A DNA stretch of 64,000 bases from Cognatishimia activa (GCF_026016445.1 NZ_CP096147.1:1462501-1526500); one strand, 5' to 3'. Shown: positions 17,572 to 26,173, numbered from the stretch's first letter. Made by a program: numbers and translations. The notes: generated by a model from the letters alone, not told the origin.

Positions 17572-18828
17572 TTAGACCTTCCCGAAAAGCACCGAGGCGT
17601 TGGTCCCGCCAAAGCCAAAGGAGTTGGACAGCGCCACGTCGATCTTGCGCTCGACCTTTTTGTTCGGTGCCAGATCAACCTTGGTCTCAACCGCTGGGTT
17701 GTCGAGGTTGATGGTTGGCGGCGCAACCTGGTCACGGATCGCGAGGATCGAGAAGATCGCCTCAATCGCGCCAGCCGCGCCCAACAGGTGGCCGGTCATA
17801 GATTTGGTGGAGGACATGGTGACATTCGCCGCAGCCTCACCCATCATGCGCTCCACCGCGCCCAGCTCGATGCTGTCGGCCATGGTGGATGTGCCATGTG
17901 CGTTGATATAGTCGATGTCCGCTGGCTCTTTGCCCGCGTCTTTCAGAGCGGCGCGCATGGAACGCTCACCGCCCTCACCATCTTCAGACGGCGCTGTGAT
18001 GTGGTATGCATCGCCAGACAGGCCATAGCCCAGAACTTCCGCGTAAATCTTCGCACCACGTGCCACGGCGTGATCATAGTCTTCCAGCACAACAACACCC
18101 GCGCCTTCGCCCATCACGAAACCATCCCGGTCTTCATCATACGGACGGGACGCCGCCTGTGGGTCATCCGCACGTTTGGTCGACAGCGCCTTACAGGCGT
18201 TAAAGCCCGCAATACCAATCTCGGAAATCGCCGCCTCAGCACCGCCTGCAATCATTACATCCGCGTCGCCGTTTTTGATCAGACGGCTCGCATCGCCAAT
18301 CGCATGCGCACCTGTAGAGCAAGCAGTAACAACCGCGTGGTTCGGGCCTTTAAAGCCATAGCGGATCGACACCTGACCGGAGATCAGGTTGATCAGCGCA
18401 CCTGGGATAAAGAACGGAGAGACACGACGTGGGCCGCGCTCTTTGATCAGGATCGCAGTTTCGGCAATCGAGTTCAGACCACCGATGCCAGACCCGATCA
18501 TCACGCCAGTGCGCAGACGGTCTTCTTCGCCCTCAGGGGTCCAGCCAGCATCCTGCACAGCCATCTCAGCCGCCGCGATACCGTAAAGGATAAAGTCATC
18601 GACCTTACGGCGTTCCTTTGGCGCCATCCAATCGTCGGCATTGAACGTCCCATCGCTGCCATCGCCCAAAGGCACTTCGCAGGCGTATTTGGTTGTGACG
18701 TTCTCGGCATCAAACCGAGTGATCGGCCCCGCCCCGGATTTACCCTCCAGAATACGAGCCCAGCTTTCCTCAACTCCGGATGCCAATGGGGTCACCAGAC
18801 CCAGACCTGTAATGACGACACGACGCAT
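17572..18828 (-). CDS. fabF: beta-ketoacyl-ACP synthase II (FabF)
   Basis: 418 residues beginning MRRVVITGLGLVTPLASGVEE. The Cys-His-His active site is seen as VVTACSTGAHA (Cys), INAHGTSTMADS (His) and KSMTGHLLGAAG (His); the C-terminal NSFGFGGTNASVLF is conserved. It extends acyl-ACP in type II fatty acid synthesis. Normally fabF follows acpP directly, but here about 3 kb of other genes separates them. Its leader (to about 18890) is duplicated upstream of the neighbouring HisA-like gene. Confidence 0.97.
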   Translation of the reverse strand: MRRVVITGLGLVTPLASGVEESWARILEGKSGAGPITRFDAENVTTKYACEVPLGDGSDGTFNADDWMAPKERRKVDDFILYGIAAAEMAVQDAGWTPEGEEDRLRTGVMIGSGIGGLNSIAETAILIKERGPRRVSPFFIPGALINLISGQVSIRYGFKGPNHAVVTACSTGAHAIGDASRLIKNGDADVMIAGGAEAAISEIGIAGFNACKALSTKRADDPQAASRPYDEDRDGFVMGEGAGVVVLEDYDHAVARGAKIYAEVLGYGLSGDAYHITAPSEDGEGGERSMRAALKDAGKEPADIDYINAHGTSTMADSIELGAVERMMGEAAANVTMSSTKSMTGHLLGAAGAIEAIFSILAIRDQVAPPTINLDNPAVETKVDLAPNKKVERKIDVALSNSFGFGGTNASVLFGKV

Positions 18829-18885
18829 AGTGCTGCCCTTTCCTCAATTCGTTGAATGCTCTTACCAAGGCTTTGCTATTGGGGG
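18823..18885 (-). repeat. fabF leader, copy A of a direct repeat
   Basis: The fabF leader, from codons 1-2 outwards, is nearly identical to a second copy at 19877-19939. Over about 40 nt from the start codon outwards there is a single mismatch, then the match continues at lower identity in gapless alignment, including CTTGCCCC. It carries the fabF ribosome site (GAGGAAAGGG). TTGCTAT and ATAGCAA at 18873-18879 and 18892-18898 could also pair. Confidence 0.85.
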
Positions 18886-18962
18886 CAAGACATAGCAAGA
18901 CATTCAGCGGACTGTCACTGAACAAAGCACCTATGCTGGTGAATTTTCGCTGAAATCGCGCC

Positions 18963-19709
18963 TTACTGAAAATGCGCCTTGGGTTCCGGCGTCGCCTGCG
19001 CCAGCGCCAATGCCTCTTCCAGTTCTACGTCCTTGGCAAAAAGAGCCCGCCCCACAAGGGTCCCGCTGATGTTTGACACATATTTCAAGCGCGAGACATC
19101 ATCGGCTGTATTTACAGTACCGCGCGCGATCACCGGATGTTTCGTCGAGGCAGCAAGGCCAGAGATCACACTTAGATGCCCCTCCTGATCATCGCCAATA
19201 TCAGCATCAATATCGGTCACAATCACACCGGCCAATGGCACATCATCATAGGATTTCAGGAAATCCTCCGGCACCATGGCGCCTGCGTTGCGCCAGCCCT
19301 CGGTCATCAACTTGCCCTGAAAAATATCAACCGCCAGCACAATCTGATCCGGATGGCGTATGGCAAGCTCTCGCACGATCTGCGGCGCCTGCACGGCCAA
19401 AGTCCCGATGACAACGCGCGCCGCACCTTTGTCGATCAGATATTCCGCACGATCTGCGGTGCGCACCCCGCCCCCGATTTGAATGGCAGCACTGGTCGTG
19501 GTGATCATTTCTTCGATCAGCGCATCATTGCTGCCCTCGCCTGCAACGGCGTCCAGATCGGTCACATGTATCCAGTCCGCACCCTGCGCGGCAAACCCCT
19601 GCACCGTCTCCAGCGGGTCAACATGCCAGATCGAGGCCTCCTCCAGCCGTCCGCGCTGCAGGGACACGCATTTGCCATTTTGCAATTCGACGGTGGGGTA
19701 AATGATCAT
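18963..19709 (-). CDS. divergent HisA-family (betaalpha)8 barrel protein
   Basis: 248 residues from MIIYPTVELQNGKCVSL, preceded by AGGAGG. The fold is that of HisA (ProFAR isomerase): QIGGGVRTADRAEYLIDKGAARVVIGT, VLAVDIFQGKLMTEGWRN and VIVTDIDAD. Two functional positions differ from genuine HisA. The first catalytic Asp (normally PAIDL) is Glu8, and the phosphate-gripping SGG near residue 196 is ARGT. The second catalytic Asp (Asp128) and the GGGVR phosphate site are kept. Substrate may therefore differ from ProFAR. No other his genes are near, so this is a paralogue rather than the pathway enzyme. It is placed between two copies of the fabF leader. Confidence 0.8.
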   Translation of the reverse strand: MIIYPTVELQNGKCVSLQRGRLEEASIWHVDPLETVQGFAAQGADWIHVTDLDAVAGEGSNDALIEEMITTTSAAIQIGGGVRTADRAEYLIDKGAARVVIGTLAVQAPQIVRELAIRHPDQIVLAVDIFQGKLMTEGWRNAGAMVPEDFLKSYDDVPLAGVIVTDIDADIGDDQEGHLSVISGLAASTKHPVIARGTVNTADDVSRLKYVSNISGTLVGRALFAKDVELEEALALAQATPEPKAHFQ

Positions 19710-20019
19710 GGGGTCCTCCTGAGACAGTCTGCGGCTATGACGGGCCACAGAATTATCTTGCAATCTCAGATCGAAATCAAACGGCACCAAATCGGCGTGT
19801 CTGGGTCAAAAGGCGACCTATTTGGAGAGATTTGAGAAGATCGCCACGCGGATGGAAAACGCTCGAATAGGAAAAGACGCATAGCGCTGCCCTTTCCTCA
19901 ATTCGTTGAATGCTCATACCTTGGGTTGGGTATGAGGGGCAAGTCTATGTGCCCCACTTGAGGAGTTTCAGCAAAGATTTTGCCATTGCAGCGCCTCTAA
20001 GGCCGGGTGACCCTCTGTT
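19710..20019 (-). other. intergenic region holding the second fabF-type leader
   Basis: This 310-bp gap lies between the SDR stop and the HisA-like start. It contains copy B of the fabF leader (19877-19939), ending with an ATG at 19882 and the same first codons ATG CGT as fabF. A 38-codon open frame then runs to a stop at 19766. The frame (MRLFLFERFPSAW...) matches nothing I recognise and is probably a leftover of the duplication. CATACC/GGTATG at 19915-19934 can form a hairpin. Confidence 0.7.
19877..19939 (-). repeat. fabF leader, copy B of a direct repeat
   Basis: Near-identical to the true fabF leader at 18823-18885, same orientation, including the ribosome site and the first codons. The pair brackets the HisA-like gene, so homologous recombination between copies could delete it. 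The copies differ in the outer part, yet each can form a small hairpin at a similar place. Confidence 0.85.
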
Positions 20020-20763
20020 TCAGCGCATAATACGTTCTGCGATGGCCGGGGATAGTCGGTTCAAAATCCGTAAGGTTTTAGCCTTCTCGACCCAGACTTC
20101 GGCGCGCTCGCGTTCTAGCCCTGCCAGAACCTCGTTGGCGGCCTGCGCAGCTGTGATTTTACCTGACCCACGCCCGGCAGTCATATCCGTTTCAACCAGC
20201 GCCATAATGGCCTCGCAGACATGAATATGCGGTGCGGAAGATTGACATTGATACCGCAGCGCCTTGGTAAAGGACCGTAGCGCAGCCTTGGTGCCGCAAT
20301 AGGTTGGCGAAGCTGCTTTTGGCGCAAGGGCAAGTCCCGAACCGATATTCACAATCGCTGAGGCCTTGTGGACTCGCAAAATGGGCAGAAAGCCAATCGT
20401 CAGGGCAACCAAAGCGGAAAGGTTCAAATCGATTTCGCGGCGCGCCAGCTCGATGAGCCTCGCATTGTCTTCGCTGAAAACATCCATTTCGAATTGCACG
20501 GCAGCGTTGTTTATCAAGACATTGATGTCAGGATGGACCGTCGCCACTGTCTTCAAAAGCGCGTCCACCTCCCGGCTTTGAGAGAGATCTGCCTGATAGA
20601 CCGCAACACGATCTGGATAGGCGACCTTCAGGGCCTCCAAACTATCCAGAGAGCGCCCAACGGCCACAATAGAAGCGCCTTTCTCGATCAGCTGCTTTGA
20701 CAATTCCAGCCCGATGCCCCGCGCTCCGCCGGTGATCAAGATTTTGCTTGCGTTCAGGTTCAT
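20020..20763 (-). CDS. short-chain dehydrogenase/reductase, DltE-like
   Basis: 247 residues. The NAD(P)-binding motif is ITGGARGIGLELSKQL, then INNAAVQFE, SAIVNIGSGLA with the catalytic Ser region, and YCGTKAALRSF with the YxxxK pair. The classical SDR active site is complete. It is coupled to the upstream darcynin-like gene (ATGA overlap) and lies divergent to a TetR regulator, which probably controls both. The substrate is unknown; resemblance is closest to DltE/YbbO-type oxidoreductases. Confidence 0.85.
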   Translation of the reverse strand: MNLNASKILITGGARGIGLELSKQLIEKGASIVAVGRSLDSLEALKVAYPDRVAVYQADLSQSREVDALLKTVATVHPDINVLINNAAVQFEMDVFSEDNARLIELARREIDLNLSALVALTIGFLPILRVHKASAIVNIGSGLALAPKAASPTYCGTKAALRSFTKALRYQCQSSAPHIHVCEAIMALVETDMTAGRGSGKITAAQAANEVLAGLERERAEVWVEKAKTLRILNRLSPAIAERIMR

Positions 20764-21098
20764 ACCACCGCCCCACGCGCTTTGGCCTTCTGAAAGGCCT
20801 GATGCCCGTTTTCCAGAGCCGGAAAAATATCAATCACTTCGAAATAGGCTTTGGCAATCAAGGCACTGCTGCGCAGCCGCTCCATGACAAAATAATAGGC
20901 CTGCAGATCGCTGGCTTCAAAAACCGCAATATCAGAACAGCGGCCCGCAAAAGCCTCCGCATCGTAAAACCGCATGGTCACACGGTCATCCACCAGCGCC
21001 TCACGCAATGATGTATCAGCGATTTCGCCGCGCATATCATCGCTAAGAGACAGCCATTCGGTGGATACTTTGAGCAAAACAAATATCGTCCAGGTCAC
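20760..21098 (-). CDS. darcynin-like small protein
   Basis: 112 residues beginning MTWTIFVLLKVSTEWLSLSDDMR. The opening F-V-L-L-K-x-x-x-x-WL-x-L and the following ferredoxin-like pattern (RFYDAEAFAGRCSDIAVFEA, then YYFVMERLRSS) match the darcynin family, whose function is not known. It starts 79 bp from the divergent TetR gene and overlaps the SDR start. The three genes form a compact regulated module inserted in the fab locus. Confidence 0.7.
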   Translation of the reverse strand: MTWTIFVLLKVSTEWLSLSDDMRGEIADTSLREALVDDRVTMRFYDAEAFAGRCSDIAVFEASDLQAYYFVMERLRSSALIAKAYFEVIDIFPALENGHQAFQKAKARGAVV

Positions 21099-21177
21099 CT
21101 GAAATTCCCTTCTTTTCTTGGTGCCCTATTGATATTGAGTAATTACTCACATTTTCCACTCGCATTGAGATGATCCA

Positions 21178-21768
21178 ATGTCAGCGCCCATAAATCCCAG
21201 AAAAGAACCAAAACAGGCGCGGTCCAAAGCCACGTTTGAGGCCATCCTTGAGGCCTCTGCTCGCATTTTGGAAACGGGTGGGCTTGAAAATTTCAACACA
21301 AATCGCGTGGCTGAGGTCGCTGGGGTCAGCATCGGAACGCTCTATCAATACTTCCCGTCCAAACAGGCCATTCTGACAGAGATCATTCGTCAGAAACGCA
21401 GCTTGCTATTATCGGACCTTCGGTCCGCGACTGCCATGCAAGCCGAAGAGCGCTTTGAAATCACCTTGGATAAGCTGCTGTGGGCCGCGATCCGACATCA
21501 ACTGCGCTGGCCCAAACTGGCGCAGACCCTGGAATATGCAGAGGCCTTCCTACCGCTCGAGACGGAAACCTCCGAATTAAACCGGGACATTCTGAATGTA
21601 GTGTCGGACTTTCTCATTCACACGCAACATCCCAACCCAGAGCAAACGGCCCAAGACCTGATTGCAGCTCTGCGCGGGATGATTGATGCAGCAGGTCTGG
21701 CAGGAGAAACCGATCAACAATCGCTTTTCATGCGATGTCAAAAACTGGCGCTGGGGTATTTGACTTAA
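21178..21768 (+). CDS. TetR/AcrR family transcriptional regulator
   Basis: 196 residues. The N-terminal helix-turn-helix is standard: KATFEAILEASARILETGGLENFNTNRVAEVAGVSIGTLYQYFPSKQAILTEII. The C-terminal ligand domain is unassigned. Divergent arrangement with the darcynin-SDR pair and the short shared promoter region (21099-21177) suggest local repression of that pair and of itself. The ligand is unknown. The gene is convergent with acpP. Confidence 0.88.
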   Translation: MSAPINPRKEPKQARSKATFEAILEASARILETGGLENFNTNRVAEVAGVSIGTLYQYFPSKQAILTEIIRQKRSLLLSDLRSATAMQAEERFEITLDKLLWAAIRHQLRWPKLAQTLEYAEAFLPLETETSELNRDILNVVSDFLIHTQHPNPEQTAQDLIAALRGMIDAAGLAGETDQQSLFMRCQKLALGYLT

Positions 21769-21779
21769 CTCCTGTCCAA

Positions 21780-21808
21780 ACAAAAAAACCCCCGCCGAAG
21801 CGAGGGTT
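21780..21808 (-). terminator. intrinsic terminator of acpP
   Basis: On the minus strand ACCCTCGC-TTCG-GCGGGGGT (21807-21788) is followed by a run of seven T. The UUCG tetraloop and U-tract make a textbook terminator. On the plus strand no T-run follows, so it serves acpP rather than tetR. Confidence 0.9.
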
Positions 21809-21833
21809 CTTCCGAATTGATCTCTGACGAAGC

Positions 21834-22067
21834 TTAGGAAGCTTCGGAGATGAATTTCACTGCGTCGCCGAAAGACTGGATGGTCTCTGCTGCGTCGTCA
21901 GGGATTTCGATGCCGAACTCTTCTTCGAAAGCCATAACCAGCTCTACGGTGTCCAGAGAGTCTGCGCCCAGATCGTCGATGAAGGAAGCGCCTTCAACAA
22001 CTTTGTCTTCTTCAACACCCAGGTGTTCTACAACGATCTTTTTTACGCGGTCTGCGACGTCGCTCAT
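21834..22067 (-). CDS. acpP: acyl carrier protein
   Basis: 77 residues, acidic, with the phosphopantetheine attachment Ser in [23 protein letters not shown]. It carries acyl chains in fatty acid synthesis and supplies the acyl-homoserine lactone synthase and lipid A enzymes. It lies after fabG with a 233-bp gap that probably holds its own promoter, as is usual for this highly expressed gene. fabF no longer follows it directly. Confidence 0.97.
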   Translation of the reverse strand: MSDVADRVKKIVVEHLGVEEDKVVEGASFIDDLGADSLDTVELVMAFEEEFGIEIPDDAAETIQSFGDAVKFISEAS

Positions 22068-22300
22068 GTCAATTCCTCATTCGTACTGGCCGCAATGGCC
22101 TTTGGTCTTCCGCTCAGCGGATAATCATTTGCCCGTATGGGCGGCTCTTGTTCCGGCTCCCCCGGATACCCGGAAAGCCAGACGGCTCACCCGGAAACTG
22201 CGCCGCCTGTAGCATATGATTCCTATTAGGCAAACGCTTTCGCACTGTAATTCCTGAAAGGCTGCTATGAGGTTTTCGCCCCATCTCAGCCCGTCAGCGC

Positions 22301-23038
22301 TTACAACATGGCCATGCCACCGTTCACATGCAAGGTGGTGCCTGTCACATAGCCCGCTTCATCGCTGGCCAGATAGAGAACCGCCGCTGCGATTTCAGCT
22401 GGCGTGCCCATGCGGTTGCTTGGGATTTGCTTGTTGATGGCTTCTTTTTGCTCATCGTTCAGCTTTTCGGTCATCGCAGTGGCGATAAAGCCCGGAGCAA
22501 CGGCATTTGCGGTGATGCCACGGCTTGCGACTTCGTAGGCAATCGACTTGGTCATGCCGACCATACCTGCCTTAGAGGCCGCATAGTTGACCTGTCCCGG
22601 GTTGCCTGTCGCGCCGACGATAGAGCTGATGTTGATGATCCGGCCCCAACGCGCTTTCATCATTGGGCGCATGACCGCACGGCAGAGACGCATCGCGGAT
22701 GTGAGGTTCACATCAATGACCTGCTGCCATTCTTCATCCGACATACGCATGAAAATCTGGTCTTTGGTGATGCCTGCGTTGTTCACAAGGATATCAAGGC
22801 TGCCCATGACTTCGATGGCCTGTTTTGGCAGTTCTTTGACGGCTTCTGCGTCACCCAAGTTGCATGGCAAAACAAAAGCGCGCTCGCCCAGTTCTGCGGC
22901 CAGCGCTTCAAGCGGCTCAACACGCGTGCCGGAAAGGCCGACATTTGCGCCCGCTGCGTGCAACGCTTTGGCGATTTCGCCGCCGATGCCACCGGATGCA
23001 CCGGTTACGAGGGCGGATTTACCTGTTAGATCAAACAT
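22301..23038 (-). CDS. fabG: 3-oxoacyl-ACP reductase FabG
   Basis: 245 residues. Conserved elements are VTGASGGIGGEIAKAL (NADPH site), LVNNAGITKDQIF, NISSIVGATGNPGQVNYAASKAGMVGMTKS (Ser and YxxxK) and the C-terminal YVTGTTLHVNGGMAML. It reduces 3-oxoacyl-ACP. It is placed 30 bp after fabD and in front of acpP, as in most proteobacteria. Confidence 0.97.
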   Translation of the reverse strand: MFDLTGKSALVTGASGGIGGEIAKALHAAGANVGLSGTRVEPLEALAAELGERAFVLPCNLGDAEAVKELPKQAIEVMGSLDILVNNAGITKDQIFMRMSDEEWQQVIDVNLTSAMRLCRAVMRPMMKARWGRIINISSIVGATGNPGQVNYAASKAGMVGMTKSIAYEVASRGITANAVAPGFIATAMTEKLNDEQKEAINKQIPSNRMGTPAEIAAAVLYLASDEAGYVTGTTLHVNGGMAML

Positions 23039-23068
23039 TTGAACTCCTGAAATTCAAACTTTTAGAAT

Positions 23069-24013
23069 TTATGCCAGCTTCTCAGCGGCGGCTTTGACAT
23101 CATCTGGCGTGCCAACGGCAGTGCAGGCAATCGCGCGATCAATACGGCGCACCATGCCGGACAGCGCTTTACCTGCGCCGATCTCATAAATCTCGGTCAC
23201 GCCTTCACCGGACATCCAAGCCACGGACTCACGCCAGCGGACAGAACCTGTGACCTGCTCAACCAGCAAAGAGCGAATGGTTGTCGCATCCGTCACCGCC
23301 TGCGCGCGCACATTGGCCACCAGCGGCACGGCTGGGCGTTCAATGTTCACACCATCCAGTGCCTCGGCCATGACTTCGGCAGCAGGCTGCATCAGAGCAC
23401 AGTGGAACGGAGCACTCACTGGCAGCAGAACCGCGCGTTTCGCGCCTTTTTCCTTGGCCAGCTCTACCGCGCGTTCGACCGCTTCTTTGTGGCCGGAAAC
23501 CACCACCTGACCTGGGTCATTGTCGTTTGCCGCCTGACAGACCTGCGCGCTTTCTTCGGCCGCTGCTTCAGCCACTTCGGTCGCGGCTGCGAAATCAAGC
23601 CCCAAAAGAGCGGCCATCGCGCCAACGCCTACCGGAACCGCAGCCTGCATTGCCTCGCCGCGGGTGCGCAGCAGGCGCGCGGTGTCAGCAATGCTCAGAG
23701 AGCCAGCAGCCGCGAGAGCGGAATATTCACCAAGGGAGTGGCCCGCGACGAAAGAGGCGGCCTCTACAGAAACGCCTTCTGCTTCCAAAGCTTTCATCGC
23801 TGCCAAAGACGTTGCCATCAAGGCTGGCTGCGCGTTCTGTGTCAGGGTCAGATCAGCCTGATCGCCTTCCCAGATCAAAGAACTGAGTTTCTCACCCAGC
23901 GCGTCATCCACCTCGTCAAAGACAGCCTTTGCGGCTGGATAGGCTTCGGCCAAGGCTTTGCCCATTCCAATTGTCTGCGCGCCCTGTCCCGGAAAAACGA
24001 ATGCTCGGCTCAT
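23069..24013 (-). CDS. fabD: malonyl-CoA:ACP transacylase FabD
   Basis: About 314 residues from MSRAFVFPGQGAQTIGMG. The active-site Ser is in VAGHSLGEYSALAAAG, the His in APFHCALMQPAAE, and the Gln in PGQGAQ. An ATG four codons earlier is possible, but the family begins at the chosen one. First gene of the fab cluster, divergent from the cytochrome b561 gene. Confidence 0.96.
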   Translation of the reverse strand: MSRAFVFPGQGAQTIGMGKALAEAYPAAKAVFDEVDDALGEKLSSLIWEGDQADLTLTQNAQPALMATSLAAMKALEAEGVSVEAASFVAGHSLGEYSALAAAGSLSIADTARLLRTRGEAMQAAVPVGVGAMAALLGLDFAAATEVAEAAAEESAQVCQAANDNDPGQVVVSGHKEAVERAVELAKEKGAKRAVLLPVSAPFHCALMQPAAEVMAEALDGVNIERPAVPLVANVRAQAVTDATTIRSLLVEQVTGSVRWRESVAWMSGEGVTEIYEIGAGKALSGMVRRIDRAIACTAVGTPDDVKAAAEKLA

Positions 24014-24178
24014 GAGAACTCCCAAAATTCTTGCGTTTTATCCGCAATACCGAACCCTGTGCGGGTGTGCAATGTCATTGCGCGTGCCTGCACTGAGTTT
24101 CGGTGCCCTCTGCGCTTGCTGTGCGACGTTCACCGCATATCCTGTCCCAAACGGCAAACATGCAACGGGACCCATATT

Positions 24179-25381
24179 ATGGCGCTCACAAACACCCACA
24201 AGAGTTACGGCGGCATCGCCAAGGTCTTTCACTGGATGACAGCGCTGCTGATCCTAACGGCCTTTCCACTGGGCATCATCGCCCAGCAGCTTCCTTTTGA
24301 AACAAATGATCAACTCGCTCTAAAAGCTACTGTGTTTTCTGCTCATAAAACGATCGGCGTACTGGCCTTCTTCACAGCTTTAATGCGCATCCTCTGGGCC
24401 ATAACTCAGAAACGCCCAGGCCTTTTGAACGCCGAAAACAAGCTTGAGGCGACCGCTGCGGAAACAGCGCATTGGTTGCTATATGGATCGATGCTGGCAG
24501 TGCCATTGACCGGATGGGTACACCATGCTGCCACCGAGGGCTTTGCACCGATCTGGCTGCCATTCGGGCAAAGCCTTCCGCTGGTGCCAAAGTCCGAGGC
24601 AGTGGCGAGTGTCACAGCCTCTATGCATTTTCTGCTGATCATTGTGCTTGGACTAACAATCCTTGCCCATATCGGTGGTGCGCTTAAACACTTCGTCATC
24701 GACAAGGATCAAACCCTGCAACGTATGTTGCCTGGGCGCGCCCCTCAGGTGGATGTCGAGCCTCACGTGCGCAGCCTACTGCCCCTCAGCGCAGCACTCG
24801 CAATCTGGGCCATCGCAATGGTCGCAGGCACTTTCGGAGGTGTCTTCAAATCGCATGACGCGCCGATCGCAACCGTGGCCCTGCAAGAGGTCACATCAGA
24901 CTGGCAGGTCACTTCCGGAGACCTCACACTGGAAATCACGCAATTTGGTGCACCCGTTGCTGGATCATTTGGCGAGTGGACCGCGCAGATATCCTTTGAA
25001 GAGCAAGACATTGACGGACGTCACGGTGATGTAACAGTCGAAGTCGCTATTGGCTCATTGTCATTGGGATCAGTCACGCAACAGGCAATGGGCAATGACT
25101 TTTTCAATGTCGCGACCTTTCCAACAGCCACCTTCCAGGCCGACATTCTGTCCGATTCTGATGGCGACAACCAATACATCGCTGAGGGTACGTTGACCCT
25201 AAAAGGAGCCACAGTTCCGGTCACCCTGCCCTTCGTGATGGAAGTTGACCAGAACACTGCAACGATGGAGGGCTCTGTTTCACTGGATCGGCAGGACTTT
25301 GGTATTGGAGCCAATATGCCTGATGAAACCAACCTCGGATTTGGTGTGGATATTAGCGTGGCGCTTCAAGCTCAGCGCTAA
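24179..25381 (+). CDS. cytochrome b561 domain fused to YceI domain
   Basis: 400 residues. The N-terminal half (about 1-180) is a cytochrome b561: KVFHWMTALLILTAFPLG, SAHKTIGVLAFFTALMRILWA, HWLLYGSMLAVPLTGWVHH and HFLLIIVLGLTILAHIGGALKH give four helices and the haem-binding His residues. A further helix (LPLSAALAIWAIAMVAGTFGG) leads to a periplasmic YceI domain (about 235-400): QISFEEQDIDGRHGDVTVEV, FFNVATFPTATFQADI and LDRQDFGIGANM. YceI proteins bind isoprenoid quinones, so the fusion may move electrons between quinone and periplasm; that is inference. The start is the ATG where similarity to b561 begins. Confidence 0.88.
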   Translation: MALTNTHKSYGGIAKVFHWMTALLILTAFPLGIIAQQLPFETNDQLALKATVFSAHKTIGVLAFFTALMRILWAITQKRPGLLNAENKLEATAAETAHWLLYGSMLAVPLTGWVHHAATEGFAPIWLPFGQSLPLVPKSEAVASVTASMHFLLIIVLGLTILAHIGGALKHFVIDKDQTLQRMLPGRAPQVDVEPHVRSLLPLSAALAIWAIAMVAGTFGGVFKSHDAPIATVALQEVTSDWQVTSGDLTLEITQFGAPVAGSFGEWTAQISFEEQDIDGRHGDVTVEVAIGSLSLGSVTQQAMGNDFFNVATFPTATFQADILSDSDGDNQYIAEGTLTLKGATVPVTLPFVMEVDQNTATMEGSVSLDRQDFGIGANMPDETNLGFGVDISVALQAQR

Positions 25382-25398
25382 AATTCCCCAAAAGAAGA

Positions 25399-25429
25399 AA
25401 AGCCCGCAGGTCAGAAACCTGCGGGCTTT
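25399..25429. terminator. bidirectional intrinsic terminator
   Basis: A 12-bp stem AAGCCCGCAGGT/ACCTGCGGGCTT with a five-base loop sits between the convergent b561-YceI fusion and YceI genes. Plus strand ends in TTTA and the minus strand in TTTTCTTC, so it may serve both. Confidence 0.85.
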
Positions 25430-25452
25430 ACAGCGTTTAGGTATCAGATTGA

Positions 25453-26037
25453 TCAGCTTGCGCTGCCGTCTGCTTTCATCGCTTCGATCGAGATCATCAC
25501 TGGAACTTCATCGCTGACAAAAGGCGCAAACTGACCAAGATTGAAATCTGAGCGCACCAATGTGGTTGTCGCGTCAAAACCCGCCCAAGGCTTGCCTGCC
25601 AATGGGTGGTCGCCAACTTGGTTGAGTTTTGCATCCAGAACAACGGATTTGGTTACATCGTTCATTGTCAGATCGCCTGTGATCAGCGCGGTGTTTTCAC
25701 CGGTCACTTCAATGCTGGTGGAAACGAAAGTTACTAAATCATCGTCTTCCGCACCAAAGAAGTCGGCTGACATGAAGTGGCCAAAGCGCTCTTCCCAACC
25801 GGTCAGCATGGATTTCACTGGGAATGCCACAGACACAGACGACGACGCCGGATCTTCCTGATCGAACATGATTTCACCGTCAAAACCAGAGAACATGCCG
25901 TAGGTCGTAGAGTAGCCTAGGTGGTTATAAGAAAAGACGATTTGGCTGTGGCTTGCGTCGAGCACATATTTCTCGGCACCTGCGGATGCCATGGATGCTG
26001 CGGCCGCCAGGCCAGCTGCGAGTACGAGAGTTTTCAT
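25453..26037 (-). CDS. periplasmic YceI family protein
   Basis: 194 residues with a signal peptide (MKTLVLAAGLAAAASMASAGA) and a lipocalin-like YceI domain: YVLDASHSQIVFSYNHLGYSTTYGMFSGFDGEI, then VKSMLTGWEERFGHFMSADFF and GDLTMNDVTKSVVLDAKL. Family members bind polyisoprenoid quinones. It is convergent with the b561-YceI fusion, and the pair may work together on a common lipid carrier. Confidence 0.92.
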   Translation of the reverse strand: MKTLVLAAGLAAAASMASAGAEKYVLDASHSQIVFSYNHLGYSTTYGMFSGFDGEIMFDQEDPASSSVSVAFPVKSMLTGWEERFGHFMSADFFGAEDDDLVTFVSTSIEVTGENTALITGDLTMNDVTKSVVLDAKLNQVGDHPLAGKPWAGFDATTTLVRSDFNLGQFAPFVSDEVPVMISIEAMKADGSAS

Positions 26038-26173
26038 TGGATTGCTCCGTTATCAAAAAGAATACGAAGCAGAGATTGCCCTGTTCGTGCGTGCAATCAA
26101 TTCGTTGGTTGCCAACAGATATTGTGCAGGGTTGCACAAGAGTTTCTGTTGCCAACCAATTGCTTGACCGAAG

